64,000 nucleotides of DNA, taken from contig JAPKCH010000005.1 in NCBI GenBank assembly GCA_026421185.1, positions 1 to 64,000 on the forward strand. Direction: 5' to 3'. The position numbers were made by a program, and so were the translations under genes. The stretch is from Dehalococcoidia bacterium (GTDB lineage: Bacteria; Chloroflexota; Dehalococcoidia; Lucifugimonadales; Lucifugimonadaceae). The notes below the pieces were generated by a model. It had not been told where the DNA came from. It worked only from the letters and a program-made list of their open reading frames with translations, and ran no database searches. Shown here piece by piece: positions 8,187 to 16,725 of this stretch (position 1 is its first letter; each line of letters starts with the position of its first letter).

Positions 8187-10565
8187 CTATTCCGTGGGAG
8201 CAAATGGGACCTCGTCCGAAAAATAGACATAGGAGTCGATAGTCCCAATCGGGTTCGCTAGTTTACGATATAAGAAATAGTCTACTGATCCAGCCCATTT
8301 ATCACGGTCAATCAAAGTCCCCAAAAATGTTCCAGAGCTAACGTCGCGGTAACTCTCTGGAAACCACCATCGATGCACAAGTTTCCGTCCATCGGAAAAT
8401 CCATCAGGAAGCCTTGTAACAACACTGGCATTGTTGTTCTCATTGATGACAGCGATGATTCGGTCTTCCTCTATTTCAATTTCATCTGAAGTGAAGTCGC
8501 TATAAGTAACGTTGCTATAGCGCCTGAGATACCACTGCCATGGCCACGAGTAAGCATCACGGATGTCAATCGCTAATTTAATTTCGAACCGATCCCCGGT
8601 AAGCTCTGCTGTTCGTGCAATCTCTTCGACGAGATTATGAATATCTGGAGCAGTCTGGGTATAGACGAGCATTTCACGAGGAATGTCGCTGTTCTCAAAG
8701 CTCGCTACCCATCCTGCCCGGAACGTAAATCCGAACAGGATTACAACAGTAAGCAGTCCTGTGATTCCGAATGCCTGTGACCTACCGATTCGACTACCTA
8801 ATACTTGAAGTCCCAGTAGGAGAATTCCAACCGGAAACAGTATTCCGAACCAGGATAGGAACTGCACTACAAAACCTTCGCCCGGTTGGTTGAAAGCCAA
8901 TCTCCAAACAAAAACGTAAAAGATGGGTACGCCAATAATTGCGAGTCCTGCCTGACTTCTCCACGCCTTACGCCAATCGATCGACATGATCACATCGTTC
9001 AAGATATTTGCGGCAAGAATCAGTGCTGGCAGAACGACGTTCACCAACAACCACGGCATTTTTTCGCCCGCCTGTGTGTAGGCAATGAACGTGCCGATAG
9101 TCCAAAAGAACAAAAATTTATTAATCTTTGTAATTTTCAAAGTGAAAGGGATAGCTACTGCTGCGCCGTACACGATCAGTAGTGAGAGTTTGCCTACATA
9201 GGTCAGTACGTCTTGTTCTGTGCCTTTGATCATTCCACGTTCGAAACTCAGGCTACTGTTTGCCAATACGATAGTCGCTGCTGTGATTAAAGCGAGTAGC
9301 AGCCATGGTCGAATTCCAGATTTGAATACGTAAAAAATTGCCGCCGCACCAGCGACTCCGAAAGGAAGGAATTCGTATACCGAACTGATCATGAAGTAGT
9401 AGTACCAAGGTTGATTACCTCGGGCTACATCTTGCTGCGCTAACCAGTATCCGAGTGATTGCCATGCACCACTTCCGATACCTGCGGGATAGGATCCGAA
9501 ATTCGTGAATATTAGGATGAATATGAGCGCAAATACTCCAAATACTGCTAGGAATAAGTTGCGCTTCCAGTACCAACCGATTGCTATCGATGCTGCCAAG
9601 AACGATGCACTGATCCCAATCGCTATGTTCCAACCAGATCCACTCGGACTACCCGTCACAATTCCTGGAGTGCCGTCCTCGGCTGCCAGTGTGACACCAA
9701 GTACGTTTTGAAAAACAGCGATACCAGCCGCTAGTAAAGGCAGGCTAAGGGTTACGAGAAGAACAAAGAATGAAGCTTCTGGGGTGAACTCGTGAAGTGA
9801 TCGTCGGGCGTAAAGCCAGTTGCGCACTTCTTTCCACACTTGGGTGAAAAGATATCCACCAATCAAAGCGATAACTATGTATTGAGTTTCCTTTGTCGCA
9901 AACCCGACAGCAACCAATGCTGCAGCGATGTAAAGCCACCGGTTCTTTTGTTCGTCCATGTATCGCCACATGACTCCAACAAGGGCGAGAGTAAACGCTG
10001 CCATGAAGATATCATTTCGAGCGAAGCGACTGTAATAAAGCAGTGACGGCGAAAACGCCAGAAACAAGCCTGCAAGAAGTGCGCCAAACTGTCCGATTCG
10101 TGGCTTCAGAAGCAACGGAATCAGTACTATTATGGCTCCAAATAATGCCATCGGTAATCGCAATGAGAAATCGCTGTCCCCAAATAAGAAAAAGGAAGTA
10201 GCGATCGAGTGGAACAGGAACATTCCATGCATCAGTGGATTGTGCTCGTATCCGCCACCGTTGAAAAGTTGATAGGCGAAGTAACCGTGGAGGCTTTCGT
10301 CATGATGAACAGCTCGACCACCCAGATCATACAAACGCATCGCAAGAGCGACCAAAATTAAACCTGTATAGATAGAAAATTCGACGCGGAACGGAATTGA
10401 TATTCCCTTTGTCGAAGGGGGAGTTTTCTCGAGAGGTGCGTTCGCCACTGGTCGAGAATCAGTAGTTATGGTGGGGAGCCCTGTAACCCAACGTCCATTA
10501 ACCCAGCGCCCTGCGCCCGATTGATTGATCGAAATAGATTCTGTTGGATTATTATCGGTCGGCAA
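8187..10565 (-). CDS. TIGR03663 / Agl23-like glycosyltransferase-type membrane protein
   Basis: A 792-residue protein with roughly a dozen membrane segments after a short disordered N-terminus. The first outer loop has the acidic HHDESLHGYFA motif, the place where GT39/ArnT-type transferases have their catalytic Asp/Glu, followed by YEHNPLMHG. This matches the TIGR03663 family (flippase activity-associated protein Agl23), found in Chloroflexi and archaea. The last about 180 residues form a soluble domain outside the membrane. The start is TTG at 10565, three bases after the stop of the DUF2298 gene. It probably moves a sugar from a polyprenyl carrier at the outer face of the membrane; donor and acceptor are unknown. 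Confidence 0.8.
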   Translation of the reverse strand: MPTDNNPTESISINQSGAGRWVNGRWVTGLPTITTDSRPVANAPLEKTPPSTKGISIPFRVEFSIYTGLILVALAMRLYDLGGRAVHHDESLHGYFAYQLFNGGGYEHNPLMHGMFLFHSIATSFFLFGDSDFSLRLPMALFGAIIVLIPLLLKPRIGQFGALLAGLFLAFSPSLLYYSRFARNDIFMAAFTLALVGVMWRYMDEQKNRWLYIAAALVAVGFATKETQYIVIALIGGYLFTQVWKEVRNWLYARRSLHEFTPEASFFVLLVTLSLPLLAAGIAVFQNVLGVTLAAEDGTPGIVTGSPSGSGWNIAIGISASFLAASIAIGWYWKRNLFLAVFGVFALIFILIFTNFGSYPAGIGSGAWQSLGYWLAQQDVARGNQPWYYYFMISSVYEFLPFGVAGAAAIFYVFKSGIRPWLLLALITAATIVLANSSLSFERGMIKGTEQDVLTYVGKLSLLIVYGAAVAIPFTLKITKINKFLFFWTIGTFIAYTQAGEKMPWLLVNVVLPALILAANILNDVIMSIDWRKAWRSQAGLAIIGVPIFYVFVWRLAFNQPGEGFVVQFLSWFGILFPVGILLLGLQVLGSRIGRSQAFGITGLLTVVILFGFTFRAGWVASFENSDIPREMLVYTQTAPDIHNLVEEIARTAELTGDRFEIKLAIDIRDAYSWPWQWYLRRYSNVTYSDFTSDEIEIEEDRIIAVINENNNASVVTRLPDGFSDGRKLVHRWWFPESYRDVSSGTFLGTLIDRDKWAGSVDYFLYRKLANPIGTIDSYVYFSDEVPFAPTE

Positions 10566-10568
10566 AGT

Positions 10569-12950
10569 TTACTGATTTGTACTAAACACGATGTAATCAC
10601 CATGCTCGATTATGCGGTGTCCAAGCGTATCGAACATTGTCATGTCGATGTTGCCGTAGGTCGACGTTTCCCGTGGACCTACGACCAGCATCGTAAGCTG
10701 GTATTTGTCTATCAATTGCTTTAATTCGTTCACATCTGAGGTCGTATATATCGTGCGGACGTCATCCTCGCGGTCGGCAAACAATTCATTGCTGCCATGC
10801 CATTGAGTCTCATGGAACGCCCAGCCAAGCAGTGTTGGTACTCCCGACGCTCCTGATATACGAGCATATTCCGTATAGCTGCCGCCGATTGCTTCAACCA
10901 GAACATCATTAGGTGTAGCAATGGCGGTAATGTCACTAATCACATTCAACTCATCAGTGTTACTTGATTCCATAAAACTCAAACTGTTCAGGTCAGGTCC
11001 CAATCCCGATGAAACCGTTTTGGTAACCGCTGCCGCTACCGGGAAATACAACGAGCTACCTACTACTACCGTAAGAACTACTATCGCTATCCGACTAAAA
11101 AGTTTTGGTCTACCGCTAAGTAGCGAGTGATGTTTTGCCCAAACATGAACTCCGTAACCTCCTACAACTGAGAGAACAATCCAAGACTGGTAATAGAACT
11201 TGAACACGGTGTTCATTCGATTACCAAATAGATCGTTTACAAAAAATAACTCAGCGGAAAAGAGGAGATATATAGCTAATGCTCCCAGCAGTAAAACATA
11301 GTGAGCGCCATCGTCGGCAGCGCGTCTTGCTCGGGTCAACACCACTGCGATGAGGATCACTGATATCACTCCAAGCGCGCCTGTGACCGGTAATCGCGTC
11401 ACTAGGTCAGAAGCTTGGGCTATTTTGTTGAAGGCCAAGTGCGTGATCGCCCAAATCAGCCACGGTCCAACGGTCAAAACAAGTCCAGTAATCCATGCTG
11501 GACGCCAGAACAATTGTGAGTCCTTGGCACTAGCTATGACTGATCCGCGCAGTTTTCGATTGATCAGTTGCACATATGACTTAGATAACAAAATCGCAGT
11601 TGGAGCGGCAACTGTAATTAGGAGCAGCCAAACCGTTAAAAAGTGGACAGGACGAGACCCGTATTTCACGGGTGCCAAAGGCGGCCACTGAACTTGGCTT
11701 TCTGCCGTTCCGAAATAGAACGGTGAGAAAATGAGTACACCGATCAACCACAGCGTTGTGAGAGGTAGTACTGCCCGAACGAATGACATTGGGCTTGATT
11801 GACGCGTTGATACCCAACCGGCAACTACAAGTCCGGTAGACAACAAAAGTAGTAGTCCTACATCCCAGAAGTTTATAAAACCAGTTGCACCAATCACCAC
11901 TGCTACGATCAATGCAGCTGGAATGTTATTTTTCAATGCTCTGAATGAAATCGAACGGTAGGCGATAAACAGGGCTGTGAGAACAGTAAGCCCCGTGAGA
12001 ACGAACGGTATCGACATAAGGTGAGGGTGGAAATCACCTAAAAGAAAACTGAAGAATGGGAACTCCTGGATCGTGAAATCTAGTTCATCTCCGGTTTCGC
12101 TAAAAGAATTCGTGATTCTTGAGCTCTTCCACCACCACCAGAAATCGTCAGGTCTCCACGTAACGATTTTTTCTACGCGGTCATAGTGATTACCGCTATA
12201 CCAATTCAGTAGCCAGGTTGGACCTATCCGAGTGATGTCAAGCAATGTCCACAGACCAGATAAATTCGACACGAGTAGAAGTAGTACAGCCGACGTACCA
12301 CCCGCAATTAACGAATCTTTTGTGCGTGCACCGTCGCGACGTGTCAATGTAATTACGAGTGATGCCGCTACAGAAGCAGCTAGCCCGGCAACAAGTGCGA
12401 TTCCGATGTTGAATGCTACTGCTGGTGACGTTCCAGCCATTGCGTTCACACCGCCGTATATCCAGTACCCAAAGTAGTAGTAGGCAATTGGTTCGCCAGC
12501 AAGCCATAGATCCTGAGGTGGCGCGTATTCGGCGTTCGTCACGGCCGTCAACATCATCAAGTCCATCGGCTTCTCGGTACCCGAAGCAGCCGGGTCGAAA
12601 GCTCTCATCGATAGGAACATCAAAAAGAATACGATAAAAATTAACTCTATCGTTAGAATGAGCCGCCAACGTCTAGCAACAACTCTTCTTAATTCATACC
12701 TATTTGTTACCAGTGTTCGGACACTGAATATGCTCAAAACACCCAAGAATGCCCACCATGCAATGGGTGAATTTGGAACCAAATGCGTATAAGAAGCTAA
12801 CCAAACAACTGTTGCTAAGAACAACATTCCGATTGGCTTCGATGTAGCCCATCCGCGATCTGCCAGCACAGGAAATGCTCGTGACACAATCGGGAACGCG
12901 ACAAGCCCAATGAGCTCAACAGTTAGGAGTGTTACGAGTGCTTGCACCAT
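10569..12950 (-). CDS. DUF2298 (Chlor_Arch_YYY) membrane protein
   Basis: A 793-residue multi-pass membrane protein. Family marks include the DLWLAGEPIAYYYFGYW segment, whose consecutive tyrosines give the family its YYY name, and the EFPFFSFLLGDFHPHL segment with its conserved D and HPH. The family (TIGR03662/DUF2298) is known almost only from Chloroflexi and archaea and normally lies beside TIGR03663 proteins, as here. It resembles GT-C glycosyltransferases in layout, but no activity has been shown. It ends in a soluble domain of about 150 residues. It starts with ATG at 12950, 37 bases after ftsY. Confidence 0.85.
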   Translation of the reverse strand: MVQALVTLLTVELIGLVAFPIVSRAFPVLADRGWATSKPIGMLFLATVVWLASYTHLVPNSPIAWWAFLGVLSIFSVRTLVTNRYELRRVVARRWRLILTIELIFIVFFLMFLSMRAFDPAASGTEKPMDLMMLTAVTNAEYAPPQDLWLAGEPIAYYYFGYWIYGGVNAMAGTSPAVAFNIGIALVAGLAASVAASLVITLTRRDGARTKDSLIAGGTSAVLLLLVSNLSGLWTLLDITRIGPTWLLNWYSGNHYDRVEKIVTWRPDDFWWWWKSSRITNSFSETGDELDFTIQEFPFFSFLLGDFHPHLMSIPFVLTGLTVLTALFIAYRSISFRALKNNIPAALIVAVVIGATGFINFWDVGLLLLLSTGLVVAGWVSTRQSSPMSFVRAVLPLTTLWLIGVLIFSPFYFGTAESQVQWPPLAPVKYGSRPVHFLTVWLLLITVAAPTAILLSKSYVQLINRKLRGSVIASAKDSQLFWRPAWITGLVLTVGPWLIWAITHLAFNKIAQASDLVTRLPVTGALGVISVILIAVVLTRARRAADDGAHYVLLLGALAIYLLFSAELFFVNDLFGNRMNTVFKFYYQSWIVLSVVGGYGVHVWAKHHSLLSGRPKLFSRIAIVVLTVVVGSSLYFPVAAAVTKTVSSGLGPDLNSLSFMESSNTDELNVISDITAIATPNDVLVEAIGGSYTEYARISGASGVPTLLGWAFHETQWHGSNELFADREDDVRTIYTTSDVNELKQLIDKYQLTMLVVGPRETSTYGNIDMTMFDTLGHRIIEHGDYIVFSTNQ

Positions 12951-12987
12951 TTATTAAATAAAGTCGCTGATATTGACAGATTCCAAG

Positions 12988-13920
12988 TTAACTGGCTGGT
13001 TCGGGCAACAAAGTCTCGGTAAATGCTTCCGCATCGAACGCTGACATATCGGATGATTTTTCTCCGGTACCGATAAACCAAATTGGCAAGCCCAGTTCAC
13101 CTGCAATGGCAAGAGCAACCCCGCCTTTGGCGGTTCCATCGAGCTTTGTGAGAAACACACCGTTGCAGTTGACCGACTCTGTAAATGACTTAGCTTGGAT
13201 CAGTCCGTTTTGACCGGTTGTACCGTCGATAACCAATAGGATACGTTCGGTGAAACCTGATCCGTTTTTCTCGACGATTCCACGGACTTTCTTGAGTTCT
13301 TCCATCAAATTGTGGGTCGTGTGCAAACGACCGGCAGTATCTATAATAAGGAGATCTACGTTTCGAGATCGCGCTGCGTTCAAGGCATCGAAAGCTACAG
13401 CACCGGGATCACTGCCGGCACTTTGCGAAATAACAGGCACGCCAAGTCGTTCGCCCCAGATATTGATCTGTTCGATAGCACCGGCACGGAATGTGTCAGC
13501 AGCAGCGAGCATTACTTTCTGTCCTTCAGATTTAGCAACATCAACAATTTTGGCAATCGAGGTTGTTTTTCCGGCTCCGTTGACACCAACTACAAGTAGA
13601 ACGACCGGTTCGTCGTCAGGAATAGGATCGACGTTAGATGAGTCGGTCAGCATCTCGGTGATGAGAGTACGCATTCGAACCCGTACCTGATCGGGTTCTT
13701 TGAGAGATTCTTCGCTGACAATATTTTTGAGTTGATCGATTAGACTCATCGTTGTATTCACACCGACATCTGAGATGACTAGCGCTTCTTCGAGTTCATC
13801 CCAGAAGTCATCGTCGATGTTCGAACGACGGAATATTTCTCCGAGCCGACCGCGCCATGCTGATCCGGTTTTTTCGGAGCTTTCAGTAGTCTTTTCTTTT
13901 TTCTTGAATACGCCGAACAG
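12988..13920 (-). CDS. ftsY: Signal recognition particle receptor FtsY
   Basis: SRP-receptor GTPase that docks ribosome-SRP complexes at the membrane. The NG domain shows GVNGAGKT (112-119), [22 protein letters not shown] and the closing GTGEK. The first in-frame ATG/GTG/TTG is a GTG at 13761, which would cut off 53 residues of well-formed N domain. The reading frame is open upstream and begins [10 protein letters not shown], a normal FtsY N-terminus, if translation starts at CTG 13918-13920; AGAGG lies eight bases before it. An in-frame TAA is a few codons further up, so no standard start is available. Length is then 310 residues, usual for FtsY. The SRP RNA gene is at 26994. The start call is inference; the family call is secure. 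Confidence 0.9.
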   Translation of the reverse strand: MFGVFKKKEKTTESSEKTGSAWRGRLGEIFRRSNIDDDFWDELEEALVISDVGVNTTMSLIDQLKNIVSEESLKEPDQVRVRMRTLITEMLTDSSNVDPIPDDEPVVLLVVGVNGAGKTTSIAKIVDVAKSEGQKVMLAAADTFRAGAIEQINIWGERLGVPVISQSAGSDPGAVAFDALNAARSRNVDLLIIDTAGRLHTTHNLMEELKKVRGIVEKNGSGFTERILLVIDGTTGQNGLIQAKSFTESVNCNGVFLTKLDGTAKGGVALAIAGELGLPIWFIGTGEKSSDMSAFDAEAFTETLLPEPAS

Positions 13921-13941
13921 TGTCAGTACCTCTTTTTTTAA

Positions 13942-13959
13942 TTACAGGCGAACCTGTAA
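13942..13959 (-). promoter_or_regulatory. Perfect hairpin in the rnc-ftsY gap
   Basis: On the coding strand TTACAGG, loop TTCG, CCTGTAA form a 7-bp perfect stem seven bases after the rnc stop and 21 bases before the presumed CTG start of ftsY. No T-run follows (the next bases are TTAAAAAAA), so it is not a standard terminator for this strand. It could set mRNA stability or ftsY translation. The stem is too short to be a usual RNase III site. Confidence 0.4.
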
Positions 13960-13965
13960 GTCGAT

Positions 13966-14682
13966 TTACGAACTAGATTTCAGAATTACCAATGCGCGAC
14001 TCGCTGCCTCACGCTCAGCATCAATTTTCCTCGATCCTTCTCCTAAAGCAACAGACCGGGTGTCGATTACAACCTCCATCGTAAAGATTAGATCGCTAAG
14101 TACTCCTGATTCAGATACAAGGCGATAACGGGGAGGCTTGCTGCCATTCGCCTGTAGATACTCTTGCAACAATGATTTCGGATCCTTTTTAGTCTCCGAC
14201 CGGAGCGCTTCATCCACATGTTCACCGAGCCAGCGATTAACAAATTTAGATGCAGATTCATAGTCGCTGTCAACGAATACAGCACCGACTAGCGCTTCGA
14301 ATGTATCCGCTAGATTAGATGAACGATCATCACCACCAGCAGCCGACTCGCCTTTTCCCATAACTAACCACTCGCCTAAACCAATGGTCCGTGCAGCTTT
14401 AGCAAGTGTTTCACGTCGAACGACCTGTGAGCGCCGAACAGTGAGGTCACCTTCGGCTAATTCCGGGGCACTTGAGTACATTCGATCGGCAACTACCATG
14501 CCGACGATCGAATCTCCCAGGAATTCCAATCTTTCGTTGGAAACCGGAGGGATATCAGGGTGTTCATTAACGTATGACTGGTGGGTTAACGCCAGTACAA
14601 GAACAGCCCTATCGTTGAAATTGACACTCAACGCGTTTTCGACTTCTGCGATCTGATATTCATCTAGTGGAGTAATCGGCAA
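13966..14682 (-). CDS. rnc: Ribonuclease III
   Basis: A 238-residue double-strand-specific endoribonuclease for rRNA and mRNA processing. The signature NERLEFLGDS (49-58) carries the catalytic E53 and D57; the second acidic pair is in ADTFEALVGAVF. A C-terminal double-stranded RNA-binding domain starts near residue 165 (PKSLLQEYLQANG) and ends with the RALVILKSS helix. The start is TTG at 14682, six bases after the DsbA-like gene, and ftsY follows. The rnc-ftsY neighbourhood is common in bacteria. Confidence 0.95.
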   Translation of the reverse strand: MPITPLDEYQIAEVENALSVNFNDRAVLVLALTHQSYVNEHPDIPPVSNERLEFLGDSIVGMVVADRMYSSAPELAEGDLTVRRSQVVRRETLAKAARTIGLGEWLVMGKGESAAGGDDRSSNLADTFEALVGAVFVDSDYESASKFVNRWLGEHVDEALRSETKKDPKSLLQEYLQANGSKPPRYRLVSESGVLSDLIFTMEVVIDTRSVALGEGSRKIDAEREAASRALVILKSSS

Positions 14683-14688
14683 GTTATT

Positions 14689-15324
14689 TTAGTCTCGTGC
14701 GTCTCGCGGCCACGGCGGCTGTGGTCGCTTCAATTCTCCAAAGTACTTGCGATCACTCGCAATTCCCATGAAGTCTTTAAAAGCGCTCACCGACTCGTCT
14801 TCAGGCGGGGTGAACATTTTCAGGAATGCCGCTGTGCCGTCATTGAATACGAAAGTAGGAGTTCCGAACACACCGTGTGTGAGTGCTTCTTCATGATCTA
14901 CGCCAATTGTTGTAAGTGACTCTGGGGAGTCGAGGACTGATATAAAACTTTCGATATCAAGATTAGCCGCTTTAGCTATTTCTACCACTGCCTCACGGCT
15001 GCGTACGTCTTCTCGTTCAACGTGCTTGGCGTGGAGAATTTTTTCCATATAGTCGTTGTGAGCAGTGGTTCCTATGTAACGTGCTGCAATACCACCACGA
15101 AGAGGCCAGAGCCCCCGACTGACATATGAGGAATCCTGTTCCCAAGCTTTCCAGTCTTCTCCTTCTTTAGAATTAACTTGTTCAAGCGCGAAACTTCGCC
15201 AATTTATCTCTAGCTCATCCCCGAGTTCGTGCTTAACTCTGCTCAGCCAAATGCCGGCCTGTCGTACCCATGGTCAGGTGTAGTCGATGAAGACATCGAT
15301 CTTGATAGGAGTATTTACTTCCAT
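14689..15324 (-). CDS. DsbA-family thiol oxidoreductase with in-frame TGA at the redox Cys (candidate selenoprotein)
   Basis: Read through one TGA, the frame from ATG 15324 gives a 211-residue DsbA/FrnE-like protein. Residues 9-16 read IDVFIDYT, then the TGA (codon 17, bases 15274-15276), then PWVRQAGIWL. This is exactly where the family has the first Cys of its CPxC redox motif, so the codon most likely inserts selenocysteine, giving UPWV. The second Cys of the motif is Val. The cis-proline loop GTPT is present near residue 140, and a coherent alpha-helical insert lies between. Conserved sequence continues on both sides, so it does not look decayed. If TGA were a stop, only 16 residues would be made; reinitiation at ATG 15048 would give 119 residues without the active site. 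It leads the operon with rnc and ftsY. Confidence 0.75.
15244..15261 (-). promoter_or_regulatory. Possible bacterial SECIS hairpin after the TGA
   Basis: Starting 12 bases after the TGA, CAGGCCG / TGGCTG can fold into six pairs (one G-U) with one bulged G and a GCATT loop. Bacterial SECIS elements lie just downstream of the UGA, with an apical loop about 20 bases away that has G among its first bases; this hairpin fits in place and loop. It is short, and I cannot score it by energy. Confidence 0.4.
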
Positions 15325-15447
15325 AGTTTATTAATTTTCTTTCGCTTATTACCTATGAATTCGCACAAAGTTTAGCAATCACACATCAAAACGTTCGGGC
15401 AAAGATTCCGTTTTTACCCTTACTATTCATTTATCTGTACTAACTTA

Positions 15448-16725
15448 ATGCCAATGCCGAACCTATCCCAACTCTTAACGACGAAGTCTTCACTCGAGTA
15501 CAAACGCGTGTTCGAACTATGCAGGGATATAGCTCTGGAGCTAGATGATGTGATCGGTGTGTACGTTGTCGGAGGCGTAGTACGTGATCTCATTCTTAAT
15601 CGTGAACCCGGCGATATTGACCTTTCAGTGGTCGGTGACGCAAAAGCATTTTCGAAAATTTTGGCGAAACGAATTGATGCATCGGCACCCGTCGAGTCTC
15701 AATTTCTAACTTTCAAAATCACCCCCACCAACATCGCATCGATTTCTGCGATCGATATTGTGAACGCTCGTTCTGAGACTTACGCCGGCCCGGCTGCCCT
15801 TCCGGAAATAACTCCTGGAACTATTGACGATGACCTGAAACGTCGCGATTTGACGATCAATTCGATGGCGATTTCTTTGAATCATTCCGACTGGGGGACT
15901 CTAGTTGACCCCATGAACGGATTTGCCGACACAATGCGTAAGCGCATTAAGGTTCATCACGACGAGAGTTACGTTGTCGATCCAACTCGTATTTTCCGAA
16001 CAGTTCGCTACGCAGTTCGTCTGGGGTATTCGATTGACTCTAGAACTATCGAGCTAATATCTCATTCGTTAGACAACATTGATCGACTCAGCGGTGCTCG
16101 GATACGACACGAGTTCGAGCTAATACTTACCGAGCCAAGACGAGTTGAAATTTTTAGGCAAGCTGAAAAATTCGGCTTGCTTGCAGCCATAAGCCCGGGA
16201 CTACGCCTCAGTGCAAAAGCACTTCAAGTACTAGAGAGCCAAAGCGAAGATGGCAGTATTTCGACAAACATGGCTGATTTGTTAGCAATCACTACGTTTG
16301 GTCTAAATGAAGATGAAGCTAGGCAGATCATTCAACGATTCGACGGACCCGGCAATTGGGGCGAATCTATTACAGGCAACGTAGAACTATCGAAGCTTGT
16401 TTTAGTTTTGGACAAGTCAGATGTAAAGCCAAGTGAAATCAACGAAATTCTTCGACCGATTCCTCTCGCATCAATCCGAGCGTACATCGCAGGAGGGCCA
16501 CCGCTTCCACGACGAGATCGAATGGTCGACTACATCAATAGGATTAGATTTATTGAGCCTGAATTATCCGGGGCCGATCTTATTGACGACGGTATTCCCG
16601 AAGGTCCAGTAATTGGCCAACTGATCAAAATCGTAAGACGCGCTAAATTAGACGGTCAGGTCAGTACAAAACAGGAAGAACTTGAACTTGCGAAGAGCCG
16701 ATTACCGGGCTTCCTAATAGACTAG
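15448..16725 (+). CDS. cca: CCA tRNA nucleotidyltransferase / poly(A) polymerase family
   Basis: A 425-residue class II nucleotidyltransferase. The head domain shows VGGVVRD (41-47) and the metal-binding DID (56-58), then the RRDLTINSMA motif that reads the tRNA end and VDPTRIFRTVRYAVRLG. The C-terminal half is helical. It adds or repairs CCA at tRNA 3' ends. The stop TAG overlaps the stop of the ogg-type gene on the other strand within a shared CTAG (16722-16725). Class II enzymes can be CCA-, CC- or A-adding; which one cannot be told here. Confidence 0.9.
   Translation: MPMPNLSQLLTTKSSLEYKRVFELCRDIALELDDVIGVYVVGGVVRDLILNREPGDIDLSVVGDAKAFSKILAKRIDASAPVESQFLTFKITPTNIASISAIDIVNARSETYAGPAALPEITPGTIDDDLKRRDLTINSMAISLNHSDWGTLVDPMNGFADTMRKRIKVHHDESYVVDPTRIFRTVRYAVRLGYSIDSRTIELISHSLDNIDRLSGARIRHEFELILTEPRRVEIFRQAEKFGLLAAISPGLRLSAKALQVLESQSEDGSISTNMADLLAITTFGLNEDEARQIIQRFDGPGNWGESITGNVELSKLVLVLDKSDVKPSEINEILRPIPLASIRAYIAGGPPLPRRDRMVDYINRIRFIEPELSGADLIDDGIPEGPVIGQLIKIVRRAKLDGQVSTKQEELELAKSRLPGFLID

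Noticed and set aside
13761-13763. GTG as the start of ftsY
   Set aside because: It would remove 53 residues of normal FtsY N domain, which is clearly present upstream in the same frame.
14689-15048. The 119-residue frame read as a complete short gene
   Set aside because: It begins in the middle of a DsbA-fold protein and lacks the active site; the same frame continues upstream through one TGA to a proper start.
15274-15276. TGA read as tryptophan by an altered genetic code
   Set aside because: At least three genes here end in TGA with no continuing homology, and the position is a Cys column, not a Trp column.
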